NCBI RefSeq assembly: GCF_014654895.1
Contig: NZ_BNBE01000003.1
Span: 62,001-126,000 of the forward strand
Direction: 5' to 3'
Source: Streptomyces filamentosus
GTDB lineage: Bacteria; Actinomycetota; Actinomycetes; Streptomycetales; Streptomycetaceae
Length of the DNA stretch: 64,000 nt
Made by a program: the position numbers and the translations under genes. Below the pieces are notes generated by a model. That model saw nothing but the letters and a program-made list of their open reading frames with translations. It searched no databases and was not told where the DNA came from. Below, piece by piece: positions 24,372 through 32,609 of this stretch. Numbering within the stretch: position 1 is the stretch's first letter; each line of letters opens with the position of its first letter.

Positions 24372-25550
24372 ATGGCCGCGGAACCCGTCATCGTCGAAGC
24401 CGTACGCACCCCCATCGGCAAGCGCGGAGGCGCGCTCGCCAACCTCCACCCCGCCTACCTCCTGGGCGAGACCTACCGCGAGCTCCTCGGCCGCACCGGC
24501 ATCCCCGCCGACTGCGTCGAGCAGATCGTCGGCGGCACGGTCACCCACGCCGGCGAGCAGTCCATGAACCCGGCGCGCACCGCCTGGCTCACCATGGGCC
24601 TGCCCTACGAGACCGCCGCCACCACCGTCGACTGCCAGTGCGGCTCCTCCCAGCAGGCGAGCCACATGGTCGCCAACATGATCGCCGCCGGCGTCATCGA
24701 CGTCGGCATCTCCTGCGGCGTCGAGGCCATGTCCCGCGTCCCGCTCGGCTCCGGCTCCAAGCACGGACCCGGCAAGCCCTTCCCCGACGAGTGGAACGTC
24801 GACCTGCCCAACCAGTTCGAGGCCGCCGAGCGCATCGCCCGCCGCCGGGGCCTCACCCGCGAGCGCGTCGACTCCCTCGGCCTCCTCTCCCAGGAGCGGG
24901 CCGCCGTCGCCTGGTCCGAGGAGCGCTTCAAGCGCGAGACCTTCGCCGTCCAGGTCCCCACCACCGAGGACGAGCAGCGCGCGGGACAGGGCATGTGGCG
25001 GCTCGTCGACCGCGACGAGGGGCTCCGTGACACCACCATGGAGGGCCTCGCCCGGCTCAAGCCGGTCATGCCCACCGCGGTCCACACCGCGGGGAACTCC
25101 TCCCAGATCTCCGACGGCGCCTCCGCCGTGATGTGGGCCTCCAAGCGCATGGCCCGCGCCCTGAAGCTGCGCCCCCGGGCCCGGATCGTCGCCCAGGCGC
25201 TCGTCGGGGCCGACCCCCACTACCACCTCGACGGGCCGGTCGACGCGACCCGCGCGGTCCTCGGCAAGGCCGGCATGTCCCTGCGGGACATCGACGTGGT
25301 GGAGATCAACGAGGCGTTCGCCTCGGTCGTGCTGAGCTGGGCCCAGGAGTTCGAGAAGGACCTCGACGGCCTGGAGAAGGTCAACGTCAACGGCGGCGCC
25401 ATCGCCCTCGGCCACCCCGTCGGCGCCACCGGCGCCCGGCTGATCGCCACGGCGCTGCACGAGCTGGAGCGGACCGACAAGGAGTTCGCGCTGGTCACGA
25501 TGTGCGCCGGTGGAGCCCTCGCCACCGGCACGATCATCCAGCGCCTCTAG
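24372..25550 (+). CDS. acetyl-CoA C-acyltransferase, steroid (FadA5-like) thiolase
   Basis: The product has 392 residues, a full thiolase. The acyl-accepting Cys is in TVDCQCGSSQQASHMVANM (about residue 93), His in NGGAIALGHPVGATGAR, and the second catalytic Cys in MCAGGALATG near the end. CQCGSSQQA and HYHLDGP are typical of the steroid 3-ketoacyl-CoA thiolase branch, which removes acetyl- or propionyl-CoA from the sterol side chain. GGTCGAGGAGAGGACC precedes the ATG. It is divergent from the CYP125-like gene. Confidence 0.9.
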   Translation: MAAEPVIVEAVRTPIGKRGGALANLHPAYLLGETYRELLGRTGIPADCVEQIVGGTVTHAGEQSMNPARTAWLTMGLPYETAATTVDCQCGSSQQASHMVANMIAAGVIDVGISCGVEAMSRVPLGSGSKHGPGKPFPDEWNVDLPNQFEAAERIARRRGLTRERVDSLGLLSQERAAVAWSEERFKRETFAVQVPTTEDEQRAGQGMWRLVDRDEGLRDTTMEGLARLKPVMPTAVHTAGNSSQISDGASAVMWASKRMARALKLRPRARIVAQALVGADPHYHLDGPVDATRAVLGKAGMSLRDIDVVEINEAFASVVLSWAQEFEKDLDGLEKVNVNGGAIALGHPVGATGARLIATALHELERTDKEFALVTMCAGGALATGTIIQRL

Positions 25551-25668
25551 GCCGCGGCTTTCGGGCCGGGTCGGGCCGGGCGTCGCGGGCCCGGCGCGGT
25601 CCGGAAGGCGCGGCCTGGGCGTCGGCCGTCCGGCGGTGGACCTGGCAGGGGTGCCCGGGAAACGCCGC

Positions 25669-25701
25669 AGGCCCCGCCCCTCCGAGAGGAGGGCGGGGCC
25701 T
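25669..25701. terminator. bidirectional hairpin terminator
   Basis: AGGCCCCGCCC (25669-25679) pairs with GGGCGGGGCCT (25691-25701). It lies between two convergent genes (stops at 25550 and 25732) and can serve both. Confidence 0.75.
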
Positions 25702-25731
25702 TGCGGTGCGGGCGGGGCGGCGTGGTGACTC

Positions 25732-26133
25732 TTAGTACCAGCCGTTGGCCTGCCAGAACGCCCAGGCGGCGTTCGGGGAGCCGTAGCGCTCGTTCATGTA
25801 GTTGAGGCCCCACTTGATCTGGGTGGCGGGGTTGGTCTTCCAGTCGGAACCGGCCGAGGACATCTTCGAGGCGGGCAGGGCCTGGACGAGGCCGTAGGCG
25901 CCGGACGAGGAGTTGGTGGCCTTGTGGTTCCAGCCGGACTCGTGCGAGACGATCTTGCTGAACGAGGCGTACTGCGAGGCGGGCACGATCTGCCGGGCGA
26001 GCTCCTGCGGGCTGGCGGCCGAGGCCGGGCCCGTCGCACCGAGGACCGCACCCGACGCGCCGAGCAGCACGGCCGCGGTGGCGGCGAGGGACTTCTTGCG
26101 GGCGGCGGCACGAGTGGTGATCGAGCGGAACAA
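25732..26133 (-). CDS. secreted lytic transglycosylase (SLT-like)
   Basis: The product has 133 residues: a signal peptide (RKKSLAATAAVLLGASGAVL, cleavage after ASA), then a short lysozyme-like domain with the catalytic Glu in SKIVSHESGWNHKATN, followed by SGAYGLVQALPASKM and IKWGLNYMNERYGSPNAAW, ending FWQANGWY. This is the compact Streptomyces transglycosylase/resuscitation-type fold that cuts peptidoglycan. It has a long untranslated leader (next entry). Confidence 0.92.
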   Translation of the reverse strand: MFRSITTRAAARKKSLAATAAVLLGASGAVLGATGPASAASPQELARQIVPASQYASFSKIVSHESGWNHKATNSSSGAYGLVQALPASKMSSAGSDWKTNPATQIKWGLNYMNERYGSPNAAWAFWQANGWY

Positions 26134-26444
26134 AACGTCTACCTAACGTCGGGGACTGGGGTCGCGCCGGGCGGCAAGGCCGTTTCCGACCGTTTCCGGC
26201 ATGCCGGAACCAGGGCCCGGGGAATCCGGGAACTGGGGGGAACCGGCCTGCCGCGGTGCTTGGCTCTCGCTGAGCACCTGCTGCCTGGCGACGTCCACTA
26301 CACAAACAAATCCCGGCGGGGGACGCAATCACCCCTTGTACGAGGGAGGTTCGGACTCGGCGGGGGGAGGCGGGGACCGGGGTGGCGGACATTCCCGCAG
26401 GTCACCACCCCTAATGACCCTTTTGTGCGACTCGTCCCGCTCTA
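26134..26444 (-). other. long leader/intergenic region of the SLT gene
   Basis: About 310 bp without a supported gene. It has several hairpin-forming segments (e.g. CCGTTTCCGGCATGCCGG near 26190) and a T-rich patch (CACAAACAAA, about 26300). Cell-wall hydrolase genes in Streptomyces can carry a c-di-AMP riboswitch, but I could not match its conserved core here. Confidence 0.5.
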
Positions 26445-27305
26445 CTATTTCCGTTCGTACGTGATCTGGGTCCTATGAGGCGCCTCACCGGCGGACCCCT
26501 TTCCGGACCCCTCGAATGTGACCTGGGCCTCGAAGTTCGCCCGCCGCGTGGCCCTCCGCAGCGCCCGCAGCAGCGGCCCGCCCACCGTCAGCGTGAGCAC
26601 CACCGTCAGCGCGGCCCGCCCCAGGTCCCAGCCGAGCGAGGTGGCCAGCACGTACGCCGCGAAACGCACCAGGTTCTCGCCCGCCGGAGCGCCCGGCACG
26701 AACGACACCCCCTGTCCCAGGCCGCCCACCGTCACCCAGCCGTACAGATTGGTGACCGTGCCGTACGCGAACGCCGCCACGAAGCCGTACGCGGCCAGCA
26801 CCAGCCGCTCCGGCCGCCCCCGGAGCCCCGCCGGCAGCAGCCCCGCGCCCATCGAGAACCAGCCCATGGCCAGCATCTGCGTCGGCATCCACGGCCCCAC
26901 CCCGCCCGTCAGCAGCGCCGACGCGAACATCGTCACCGCCCCCAGGACGAAACCGAAGCCGGGCCCGAGGACCCGCCCGCTCAGCACCATCAGGAAGAAC
27001 ATCGGCTCCAGCCCGGCCGTGCCCGCGCCCAGCGGGCGCAGCGCCGCCCCCACGGCGGCCAGCACCCCCAGCATCGCCACCGCCTTCGCGTCCATCCCGC
27101 AGTCCGCGATCGTCGCCACCACGACGGCGATGAGCAGGGGGAGGATCAGGGCGAAGAGCCACGGCGCGTCGGCCGCGTGGTCGGTGACCGCGGACCCGGC
27201 GTCCGCGAAGAGCGGCCAGCACACCCCGGCGAGCCCCACCAGGGAGACGAGGACGAGGGCGGCGACCGAACGCGGCCCCAGCCGGACCGGACGGGCGGAC
27301 TTCAC
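26445..27305 (-). CDS. ECF transporter S component (predicted cobalamin)
   Basis: The product has 286 residues. GTG at 27305 overlaps the ATPase stop as GTGA. It has six or more hydrophobic segments; FFLMVLSGRVLGPGFGFVLG and WMPTQMLAMGWFSMGAGLLP are typical of the larger S components associated with B12 and related ligands. S components bind the vitamin in the membrane and dock on the EcfT/EcfA module. The cobalamin riboswitch at the head of the operon points to B12 or a precursor as ligand (CbrT-type systems have been predicted by comparative genomics). It is last in the operon. Confidence 0.85.
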   Translation of the reverse strand: MKSARPVRLGPRSVAALVLVSLVGLAGVCWPLFADAGSAVTDHAADAPWLFALILPLLIAVVVATIADCGMDAKAVAMLGVLAAVGAALRPLGAGTAGLEPMFFLMVLSGRVLGPGFGFVLGAVTMFASALLTGGVGPWMPTQMLAMGWFSMGAGLLPAGLRGRPERLVLAAYGFVAAFAYGTVTNLYGWVTVGGLGQGVSFVPGAPAGENLVRFAAYVLATSLGWDLGRAALTVVLTLTVGGPLLRALRRATRRANFEAQVTFEGSGKGSAGEAPHRTQITYERK

Positions 27306-29044
27306 CGGCACAGCGCCTCCTCCACCTGCTCGACCGTGAGCCACGGCCGGGGCGCCAGGACCTTCGCGACCTGCGGGGCGAAGGCCGGGGACGAGACGAC
27401 GACCTCCGCCGTCGGCCCGTCCGCGACGACCTCGCCGCCCGCGACGATCACCACCCGGTCCGCCAGCTCCGCCGCCAGCTCCACGTCGTGCGTGGCCAGC
27501 ACGATCGCGTGCCCGGCCGCCGCGAGCCCCCGCAGCCGGGTCACCAGCCGGGCCTTCGCCGCGTAGTCCAGGCCCCGGGTCGGCTCGTCCAGCAGCACCA
27601 GCGGCGGCGCGGCCGTCAGCACCACGGCCAGCGCGAGCGCCAGCCGCTGCCCCTCCGACAGGTCCCGGGGATGCGTACCCCCGGCCACCCCCGGCACGAG
27701 CTCCGCCACCAGCGCCCCGCACGTCCCGGGCTCCGCGCCCGCGTCCGCGTCGGCCGCCGCGCACTCCTCGGCGACCGTCTCCGCGTACAGCAGGTCCCGC
27801 GGCTCCTGCGGCACCAGGCCGACCCGGCGGATCAGCGTCCGGGGGTCCGTCGCGTGCGGCACCAGGCCCGCGACGCGGACCGTGCCGCCCGTGGGCGCGA
27901 TCATGCCGACGAGCGCCGACAGCAGCGTCGACTTCCCGGCGCCGTTGCGGCCCATCAGCGCGATCGTCTCGCCCGCCGCGACCTCCAGGTCGATCCGCCG
28001 CAGCGCCTCGACCCGGCCGCGGCGGACCGCGAGCCGCCGCACGTCGACGAGGGGGGCGTCGGGGCCCGTCCCGGGGACGGGTGCGGGCGTGCGGCGCCTG
28101 CGGAAGAGGGAGAGGCCCCCGCCCCGCCCGGGGGCGGAGCCCCGGGACGCCGGTGTCCCGGACGCCGGGGCCGGGACGGCAAATTCGGGGACGGGGCCCG
28201 GGTCGGGGGAAGGCGCGGGGCGGGAAAGAGGCCCCGCGCAGCGGTCCAGCCGCTCCTTCAGCCCGTCCGCCCGCCGCCGCGCGTCCCGCACCGTCAGCGG
28301 CAGCGGCTCCCACCCGGCCAGCCGGCCGAGCGCGACGACCGGCGGGTGGACGGGGGAGACGGCCATGATCTCGGCGGGGGTGCCGAGGACGCCGTCGGGG
28401 AGGAGCAGCACCCGGTCCGCGTACTGCACGACGCGTTCCAGGCGGTGCTCCGCCATGAGGACGGTCGTGCCGAGGTCGTGGACGAGCCGCTGGAGCACCG
28501 CGAGGACGTCCTCGGCGGCGGAGGGGTCCAGGGCGGAGGTCGGTTCGTCGAGGACGAGGACCTTGGGGTGGGTGGTGAGGACGGAGCCGATGGCGACGCG
28601 CTGCTGCTGGCCGCCGGAGAGCGTGGCGATGGGCCGGTCGCGGAGGTCGGCGAGGCCCAGCAGGTCCAGGGTCTCCTCGACGCGCCGCCGCATCACGGCG
28701 GGGGCGAGGCCGAGGGACTCCATGCCGTAGGCGAGCTCGTCCTCGACCGTGTCGGTGACGAAGTGGGCGAGCGGGTCCTGGCCGACGGTGCCGACGAGGT
28801 CGGCGAGCTCGCGCGGCGGGTGGGTGCGGGTGTCGCGGCCGTCGACGGTGACCCGGCCGCGCAGGGTGCCGCCGGTGAAGTGGGGGACGAGTCCGGAGAC
28901 CGCGCCGAGCAGGGTGGACTTGCCGACGCCGGAGGGGCCGACGAGGAGCACCAGCTCGCCCTCGGGGACCGTGAGGTCGACGTTCCGCAGGGTGGGCCGG
29001 GCACTGTCCTCGTACGTCACGGAGACGTTCTCGAAGCGGATCAC
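27302..29044 (-). CDS. ECF transporter ATPase, two fused ABC domains
   Basis: The product has 580 residues with two complete ABC ATPases. Domain 1: Walker A GPSGVGKST (about 36-44), signature TLSGGQQQRVAIGSVL, Walker B VLVLDEPTSALDP. Domain 2 from about 330: GRNGAGKST, signature DLSEGQRLALALAVVL (Glu for the usual second Gly), LVLLDEPTRGLDY. A Pro-rich linker joins them. It energises vitamin uptake together with the T and S subunits. It is coupled by 4-nt overlaps to both neighbours. Fused EcfA-EcfA' proteins are normal for dedicated (group I) actinobacterial systems. Confidence 0.92.
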   Translation of the reverse strand: MIRFENVSVTYEDSARPTLRNVDLTVPEGELVLLVGPSGVGKSTLLGAVSGLVPHFTGGTLRGRVTVDGRDTRTHPPRELADLVGTVGQDPLAHFVTDTVEDELAYGMESLGLAPAVMRRRVEETLDLLGLADLRDRPIATLSGGQQQRVAIGSVLTTHPKVLVLDEPTSALDPSAAEDVLAVLQRLVHDLGTTVLMAEHRLERVVQYADRVLLLPDGVLGTPAEIMAVSPVHPPVVALGRLAGWEPLPLTVRDARRRADGLKERLDRCAGPLSRPAPSPDPGPVPEFAVPAPASGTPASRGSAPGRGGGLSLFRRRRTPAPVPGTGPDAPLVDVRRLAVRRGRVEALRRIDLEVAAGETIALMGRNGAGKSTLLSALVGMIAPTGGTVRVAGLVPHATDPRTLIRRVGLVPQEPRDLLYAETVAEECAAADADAGAEPGTCGALVAELVPGVAGGTHPRDLSEGQRLALALAVVLTAAPPLVLLDEPTRGLDYAAKARLVTRLRGLAAAGHAIVLATHDVELAAELADRVVIVAGGEVVADGPTAEVVVSSPAFAPQVAKVLAPRPWLTVEQVEEALCR

Positions 29045-30282
29045 TCGGACGCATCCTCACGGGCGGGCGGTACGGGGGCGATGACGGCGGGCAGCAGGCC
29101 GGGCAGGACCGACAGGGCCGGCCACAGCGGCAGCTCCGGCGCGGTCAGCGGGACGACGCCGGGGTGCAGCGCTCCGGGGGCGTAGGAGGCCGCCCGGATC
29201 ATGAGGAGGGCGACGGCGGCGCCGGAGGCGGCGACGAGCCAGGAGCGGGGGCCGAAGCGGTCGGGGCGGTAGCGGGTGCGGATGCTGCGCCGCCCGCCGA
29301 GCCGCAGGCCCGCGACGGCGGCGGCGAGTCCGGCGCCCAGCAGTGGCAGCCCGTATCCGGCGCCCTCGGCGGCGAGCAGCCCGTACGAGCCGGCGCAGAC
29401 GCCGAGCAGGCCGCCGAGGGTGAGGACGCCGGTGGTGCGGCGGACGGCGGGCGGCACCCGGGCGGTGCGGCCGTAGCCGCGGGCGTCCATGGAGGCGGCG
29501 ACGGCGACGGACCGTTCCAGCGCGCCTTCGAGGACGGGCAGCCCGATCCGGAGCACGGCCCGCACGCCGCCGGTGGACCGGCCGCGCAGCCGCCGGGCGG
29601 TGCGGAGCCGGACCACGTCGGCGACCAGGTTCGGCGCGAAGGTCATCGCCACGACGACGGCGACCCCGACCTCGTACAGCGCGCCCGGCAGCGACTTCAG
29701 GAGCCGCGCCGGGTTGGCGAGCGCGTTCGCGGCGCCCACGCAGATCAGCAGGGCGGCGAGCTTGAGCCCGTCGTACAGCGCGAAGGCGAGCTGTTCGGCG
29801 GTGACCCGGCCGCCGATCCGGATGCCCTGCGCCCAGTCCGGCAGCGGCAGCTCGGGCAGGGTGAACAGCTCGTGCGAGCCGGGGATGGGGGAGCCGAGGA
29901 CCACGGAGAAGACGATCCTCAGGCCGACGACGAACAGCCCGAGCTTGACGAAGGCGCCGTACGAGCGGGCCCAGGGCGCGTCGGTCCTGCGGGCCGCCAC
30001 CACGTACCCGGCGACGGCCACGATCAGCCCGAGCAGCAGCGGGTTCGTGGTGCGGGAGGCGCCGACGGCGAGCCCGAGGGCCCACAGCCACCAGGCCCCC
30101 GGATGCAGCGCGTTCCCCCGGTCGGCCTCGGGCGCGAGAAACCGCGCCCACCGGCCGGGCCGCCCGGTGGCCGCGGCCTGCTCGGCCTGCCCGGTCCGCC
30201 CGGCCTGCTCGGTCCGTCCGGCTCGCTCGGCCCGCTCGGTCCGTCCGGCCGGTCCGGGTGTGCTGGTGTCCGCCCGGATCAT
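29041..30282 (-). CDS. ECF transporter T component (EcfT)
   Basis: The product has 413 residues. The membrane part starts near residue 50, after a Gly/Arg-rich N-terminal tail. Coupling motifs are present: SMDARGYG (the conserved Ala-Arg-Gly of the second coupling helix, about residue 266) and a first one around LRTARRLRGRS. EcfT connects the S component with the two ATPase domains. The ATG at 30282 overlaps the stop of the SCO2322-like gene. The N-terminal 40 residues are a low-complexity TERAERAGRTEQAGRTGQA repeat. Confidence 0.9.
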   Translation of the reverse strand: MIRADTSTPGPAGRTERAERAGRTEQAGRTGQAEQAAATGRPGRWARFLAPEADRGNALHPGAWWLWALGLAVGASRTTNPLLLGLIVAVAGYVVAARRTDAPWARSYGAFVKLGLFVVGLRIVFSVVLGSPIPGSHELFTLPELPLPDWAQGIRIGGRVTAEQLAFALYDGLKLAALLICVGAANALANPARLLKSLPGALYEVGVAVVVAMTFAPNLVADVVRLRTARRLRGRSTGGVRAVLRIGLPVLEGALERSVAVAASMDARGYGRTARVPPAVRRTTGVLTLGGLLGVCAGSYGLLAAEGAGYGLPLLGAGLAAAVAGLRLGGRRSIRTRYRPDRFGPRSWLVAASGAAVALLMIRAASYAPGALHPGVVPLTAPELPLWPALSVLPGLLPAVIAPVPPAREDASE

Positions 30283-31019
30283 GCGCGCCGGCGGGACTTC
30301 CAGACGGCCGCGGCGCCCAGGGCGAGGACGGCGCCGCCGCCGACGAGGAGGCCGGCCGAGGGGCCGCCGCCGTCCTGGTCGCCGGCGGCCGGCTTCGGAG
30401 CGGCGGAGGCGGTGGGGGCGGGCCCGTCGGCGACGGCCTCGCCGCAGCCCCGGGCCGGGTAGCCCGCGATGCCGCAGAGCATGGCGGAGCTGTCGTACCG
30501 CAGCGGCTCGGCGACGGCCGCGAGGGCGTCCGCGGCGGTGCCGTTCGCGTCGACGCGGGCGCAGGCGGTCGTCGGGGAGTCCTTCGGCGGTGCCTCGCCG
30601 GCCGGGGCGTCCTTCGCGGTGCCGTAGTCGACGACGACCGCGATCCGCTTGGTGCCGGGCGCCTTCTCGACGTCGGCGCAGACGGCGGCGAAGTCGGGCG
30701 CGGCGGTGGGCCGGGTCGCGTCGGCGGAGTCCTCGCTCAGCGCGAAGCGGAAGCCGACGGCGTCGCCGTCGGCGGGCCGGGCGGTCGCCGGGCCCTGGGT
30801 GGCGTAGGTCCACTTCCCGGCGTCGGACTCCCAGAACGACCAGTAGCGGTAGCCGGCGGCGTGGGCGGGGGCCGCCGCGCCGAGGGCGAACAGCACTCCG
30901 GCGGCGGAGACGGCGAACGCCCCGGCGGCCTTCCGCCGGCGCGTCACCGGGCCCGTCGCTCCGTGGTCCGCCCGGCGCGTCACCGGACGTGTCGCTCCGT
31001 GGGCCGCTCGGCGCGTCAC
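30279..31019 (-). CDS. SCO2322-like membrane-anchored surface protein
   Basis: There are three in-frame GTG starts (31019, 30983, 30947), created by a 36-nt tandem repeat. The last lies directly before the signal peptide (RRKAAGAFAVSAAGVLFALG, APAHA). The mature part begins GYRYWSFWESDAGKWTYATQ, followed by PADGDAVGFRFALSED, and contains two Cys pairs. It ends in a TM anchor (AGLLVGGGAVLALGAAAVW) plus a basic tail. The compact beta-type domain resembles the DUF4430-type domain that caps transcobalamin (similarity of pattern only). With the adjacent toroid protein it could form an outer B12-binding pair. Confidence 0.8.
   Translation of the reverse strand: MTRRAAHGATRPVTRRADHGATGPVTRRRKAAGAFAVSAAGVLFALGAAAPAHAAGYRYWSFWESDAGKWTYATQGPATARPADGDAVGFRFALSEDSADATRPTAAPDFAAVCADVEKAPGTKRIAVVVDYGTAKDAPAGEAPPKDSPTTACARVDANGTAADALAAVAEPLRYDSSAMLCGIAGYPARGCGEAVADGPAPTASAAPKPAAGDQDGGGPSAGLLVGGGAVLALGAAAVWKSRRRA
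30938..31019 (-). repeat. 36-bp tandem repeat carrying GTG start codons
   Basis: The unit starts CGGCGCGTCACCGG on the plus strand. Two full copies and a partial one each contain CAC (GTG on the coding strand) in the same frame, encoding VTRRADHGATGP-like dodecapeptides. The first GTG overlaps the stop of the toroid gene. Confidence 0.85.
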
Positions 31020-32275
31020 TTCTTGCGGCCGCTCAGGAGGAAGCCGATGCCGACGCCGACGACCATGCCGATGCCGATGATCCACCACACGTCGAAGCCG
31101 AGGAAGGAGTCCTCGTCCTCGTCCTCGGTGCCGGCGGCGGTGGTGTCGGGGGTCTTGGGCGTGGGGCCGGTCGCGTTGAGCGCCTCGACGAGGTCGACCT
31201 TGCCGAACTCGCGGGGGTCGGCCTCCATGGCCCGCGCGGCGAGGATCAGCTGCGCGTAGGCGGCGGGACCGGACTGCTTCGCCCAGGGGGCGGCGTTCTG
31301 CTCCAGCCACTGGAGGGCGGGCTCGGCGAGCCGGGCGGTGCCGGAGGCGGCGAGGGCGACGACGGCGTCGGCGGTGTTGCCGTAGTCGGGCTGCGGCTCG
31401 GCGTCGGTGGCGCCCGGCAGCGGCGGGGTGGTCAGGTGCCCGGTCTGCACGAGCGCCTTCGCCAGGTAGGAGGCGCCGTTGAGGGCGGCCCGCTCGACCG
31501 TCGGCTCGTCCAGGTCGACGCAGGTCGGGGCCTGCGGCGGGGTGGCCTTCGGGGCGGTGATGCCCTTGCCGAGCCCGGCGAGGGTGGCGGCGGCGGTCGC
31601 GTCGGCGTTGGCGAGCAGCTTCCCGGCCTTGTCGGGCTGGTACGCGAAGGCGCCCGGCCCCTCCTCGTCGGAACAGGGCAGCGCGAGCGCGAGCAGCGCG
31701 TCGTAGGGGGTGCGGCCCTCGGCGGAGGTGTACGAGCCGGGCTTGACGCCCGACGCGGCGAGCGCGCTGACGACGATGGAGGTCGAGTTGGCGTCGCTGG
31801 GGCCGCCGGGGGTGTAGCCCCAGCCGCCGTCCTTGTTCTGCACGCCGCGCAGCCAGCCGTAGCCGGACTTGACCGCGGTGTCGATCTTCGTCGGGTCGGC
31901 GGCCTCGCGGCGGACCGCGCCGAGCGCCTGGAGGGCGACGGCGGTGGCGTTGGAGTCCCGCACCAGCTTGTCGTCGCAGGGCTTCGCGGCGTCGGCGCGG
32001 TAGGAGGCGAAGGAGCCGTCGGCGCACTGCTGGCCGAGCAGCCAGTCCACGGCCTGGTCGGCCGGCTGGTAGCCGGTGGCGCGCTGCGCGAGGAAGGCGA
32101 GGGACTGGCGCCAGACCCCGTCGTAGGTGGGGTCGCTCTTGCCGTACAGACCGGGCGGGAGCGCGGCGGCGGAGGCGCTGGGAGAGGGCGCGGCGGTGGC
32201 CGTGCCGGTCGCGGCGGTGCTGAGCACGGCTGCCGCTGCGGTGAGCGCGGCGGCGGCGCGGCGGACGCTGATCAT
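31016..32275 (-). CDS. surface alpha/alpha-toroid (prenyltransferase/terpenoid-cyclase-like) protein
   Basis: The product has 419 residues: a signal peptide (RRAAAALTAAAAVLSTAATG), then repeated helical hairpins with Gly-rich turns (QQCADGSFASY, NKDGGWGYTPGG, YGNTADAVVAL) of the squalene-cyclase/prenyltransferase toroid. It ends with an acidic linker (GTEDEDEDSF), a TM segment (WWIIGIGMVVGVGIGFLLSG) and RKK. It has no cytosolic enzyme context. It is exported, stands first after a cobalamin riboswitch and is coupled to an ECF transporter. The alpha domain of animal transcobalamin has the same toroid fold, so a B12-capturing role is a reasonable inference. Confidence 0.85.
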   Translation of the reverse strand: MISVRRAAAALTAAAAVLSTAATGTATAAPSPSASAAALPPGLYGKSDPTYDGVWRQSLAFLAQRATGYQPADQAVDWLLGQQCADGSFASYRADAAKPCDDKLVRDSNATAVALQALGAVRREAADPTKIDTAVKSGYGWLRGVQNKDGGWGYTPGGPSDANSTSIVVSALAASGVKPGSYTSAEGRTPYDALLALALPCSDEEGPGAFAYQPDKAGKLLANADATAAATLAGLGKGITAPKATPPQAPTCVDLDEPTVERAALNGASYLAKALVQTGHLTTPPLPGATDAEPQPDYGNTADAVVALAASGTARLAEPALQWLEQNAAPWAKQSGPAAYAQLILAARAMEADPREFGKVDLVEALNATGPTPKTPDTTAAGTEDEDEDSFLGFDVWWIIGIGMVVGVGIGFLLSGRKK

Positions 32276-32291
32276 GGTTGCCTCTCGTGCG

Positions 32292-32333
32292 GGCGCCGGA
32301 CACCGGCGCCCCGCGGGGCCCGCGTCCGGCGCC
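32292..32333 (-). promoter_or_regulatory. expression-platform hairpin of the B12 riboswitch
   Basis: GGCGCCGGAC (32292-32301) pairs with GTCCGGCGCC (32324-32333), with a further G+C-rich helix inside. It lies between the riboswitch aptamer and GAGAGG of the toroid gene, so it can act as terminator or as a sequestering stem. Confidence 0.65.
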
Positions 32334-32349
32334 GTATTCCTCGACGGTG

Positions 32350-32480
32350 CCGGCGCTCATGTCCCGGGGCAGGGCGTTCCGGCTCACCGCTCTGACGAGT
32401 GGCTCACGGTTGCGGGTCAGCGCCGGACTCCCACCGGCTTTCCCCTGCTCGGGCACGAAGACGACCGGCCCACTGTACCG
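32350..32480 (-). promoter_or_regulatory. cobalamin (B12) riboswitch aptamer
   Basis: Read on the minus strand, the sequence has the conserved B12-box core: GAGCAGGGGAAA, then GCCGGTGGGAGTCCGGC (the GCCGGTGnnAGTCCGGC element), CGCTGACCCGCAACCGTGAG (the CUGnCCCGCAACnGU element), and downstream GAGCCGGAACGCCCTGCCC. Its GCCCTGCCC pairs back with GAGCAGGG. It ends about 75 nt before the start of the toroid gene. Boundaries are approximate. B12-type riboswitches switch off uptake genes when adenosyl- or methylcobalamin is abundant. Confidence 0.88.
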
Positions 32481-32609
32481 GCCTCCGGGGCCGCCGCCGC
32501 GGGCGTGCGAGCCGCGTCACACCGCCGCGCACGCCACCGCTCCCGTCCCCTCCGCACCGCCGAGCACACCGCCGGTCCCGCTCCCGTGGCGCCGCCGGTC
32601 CCGTCCCCC

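Noticed and set aside
26134..26444. c-di-AMP (ydaO-type) riboswitch before the SLT gene
   Set aside because: The position is typical, but I could not align the conserved core elements; only generic hairpins are seen.
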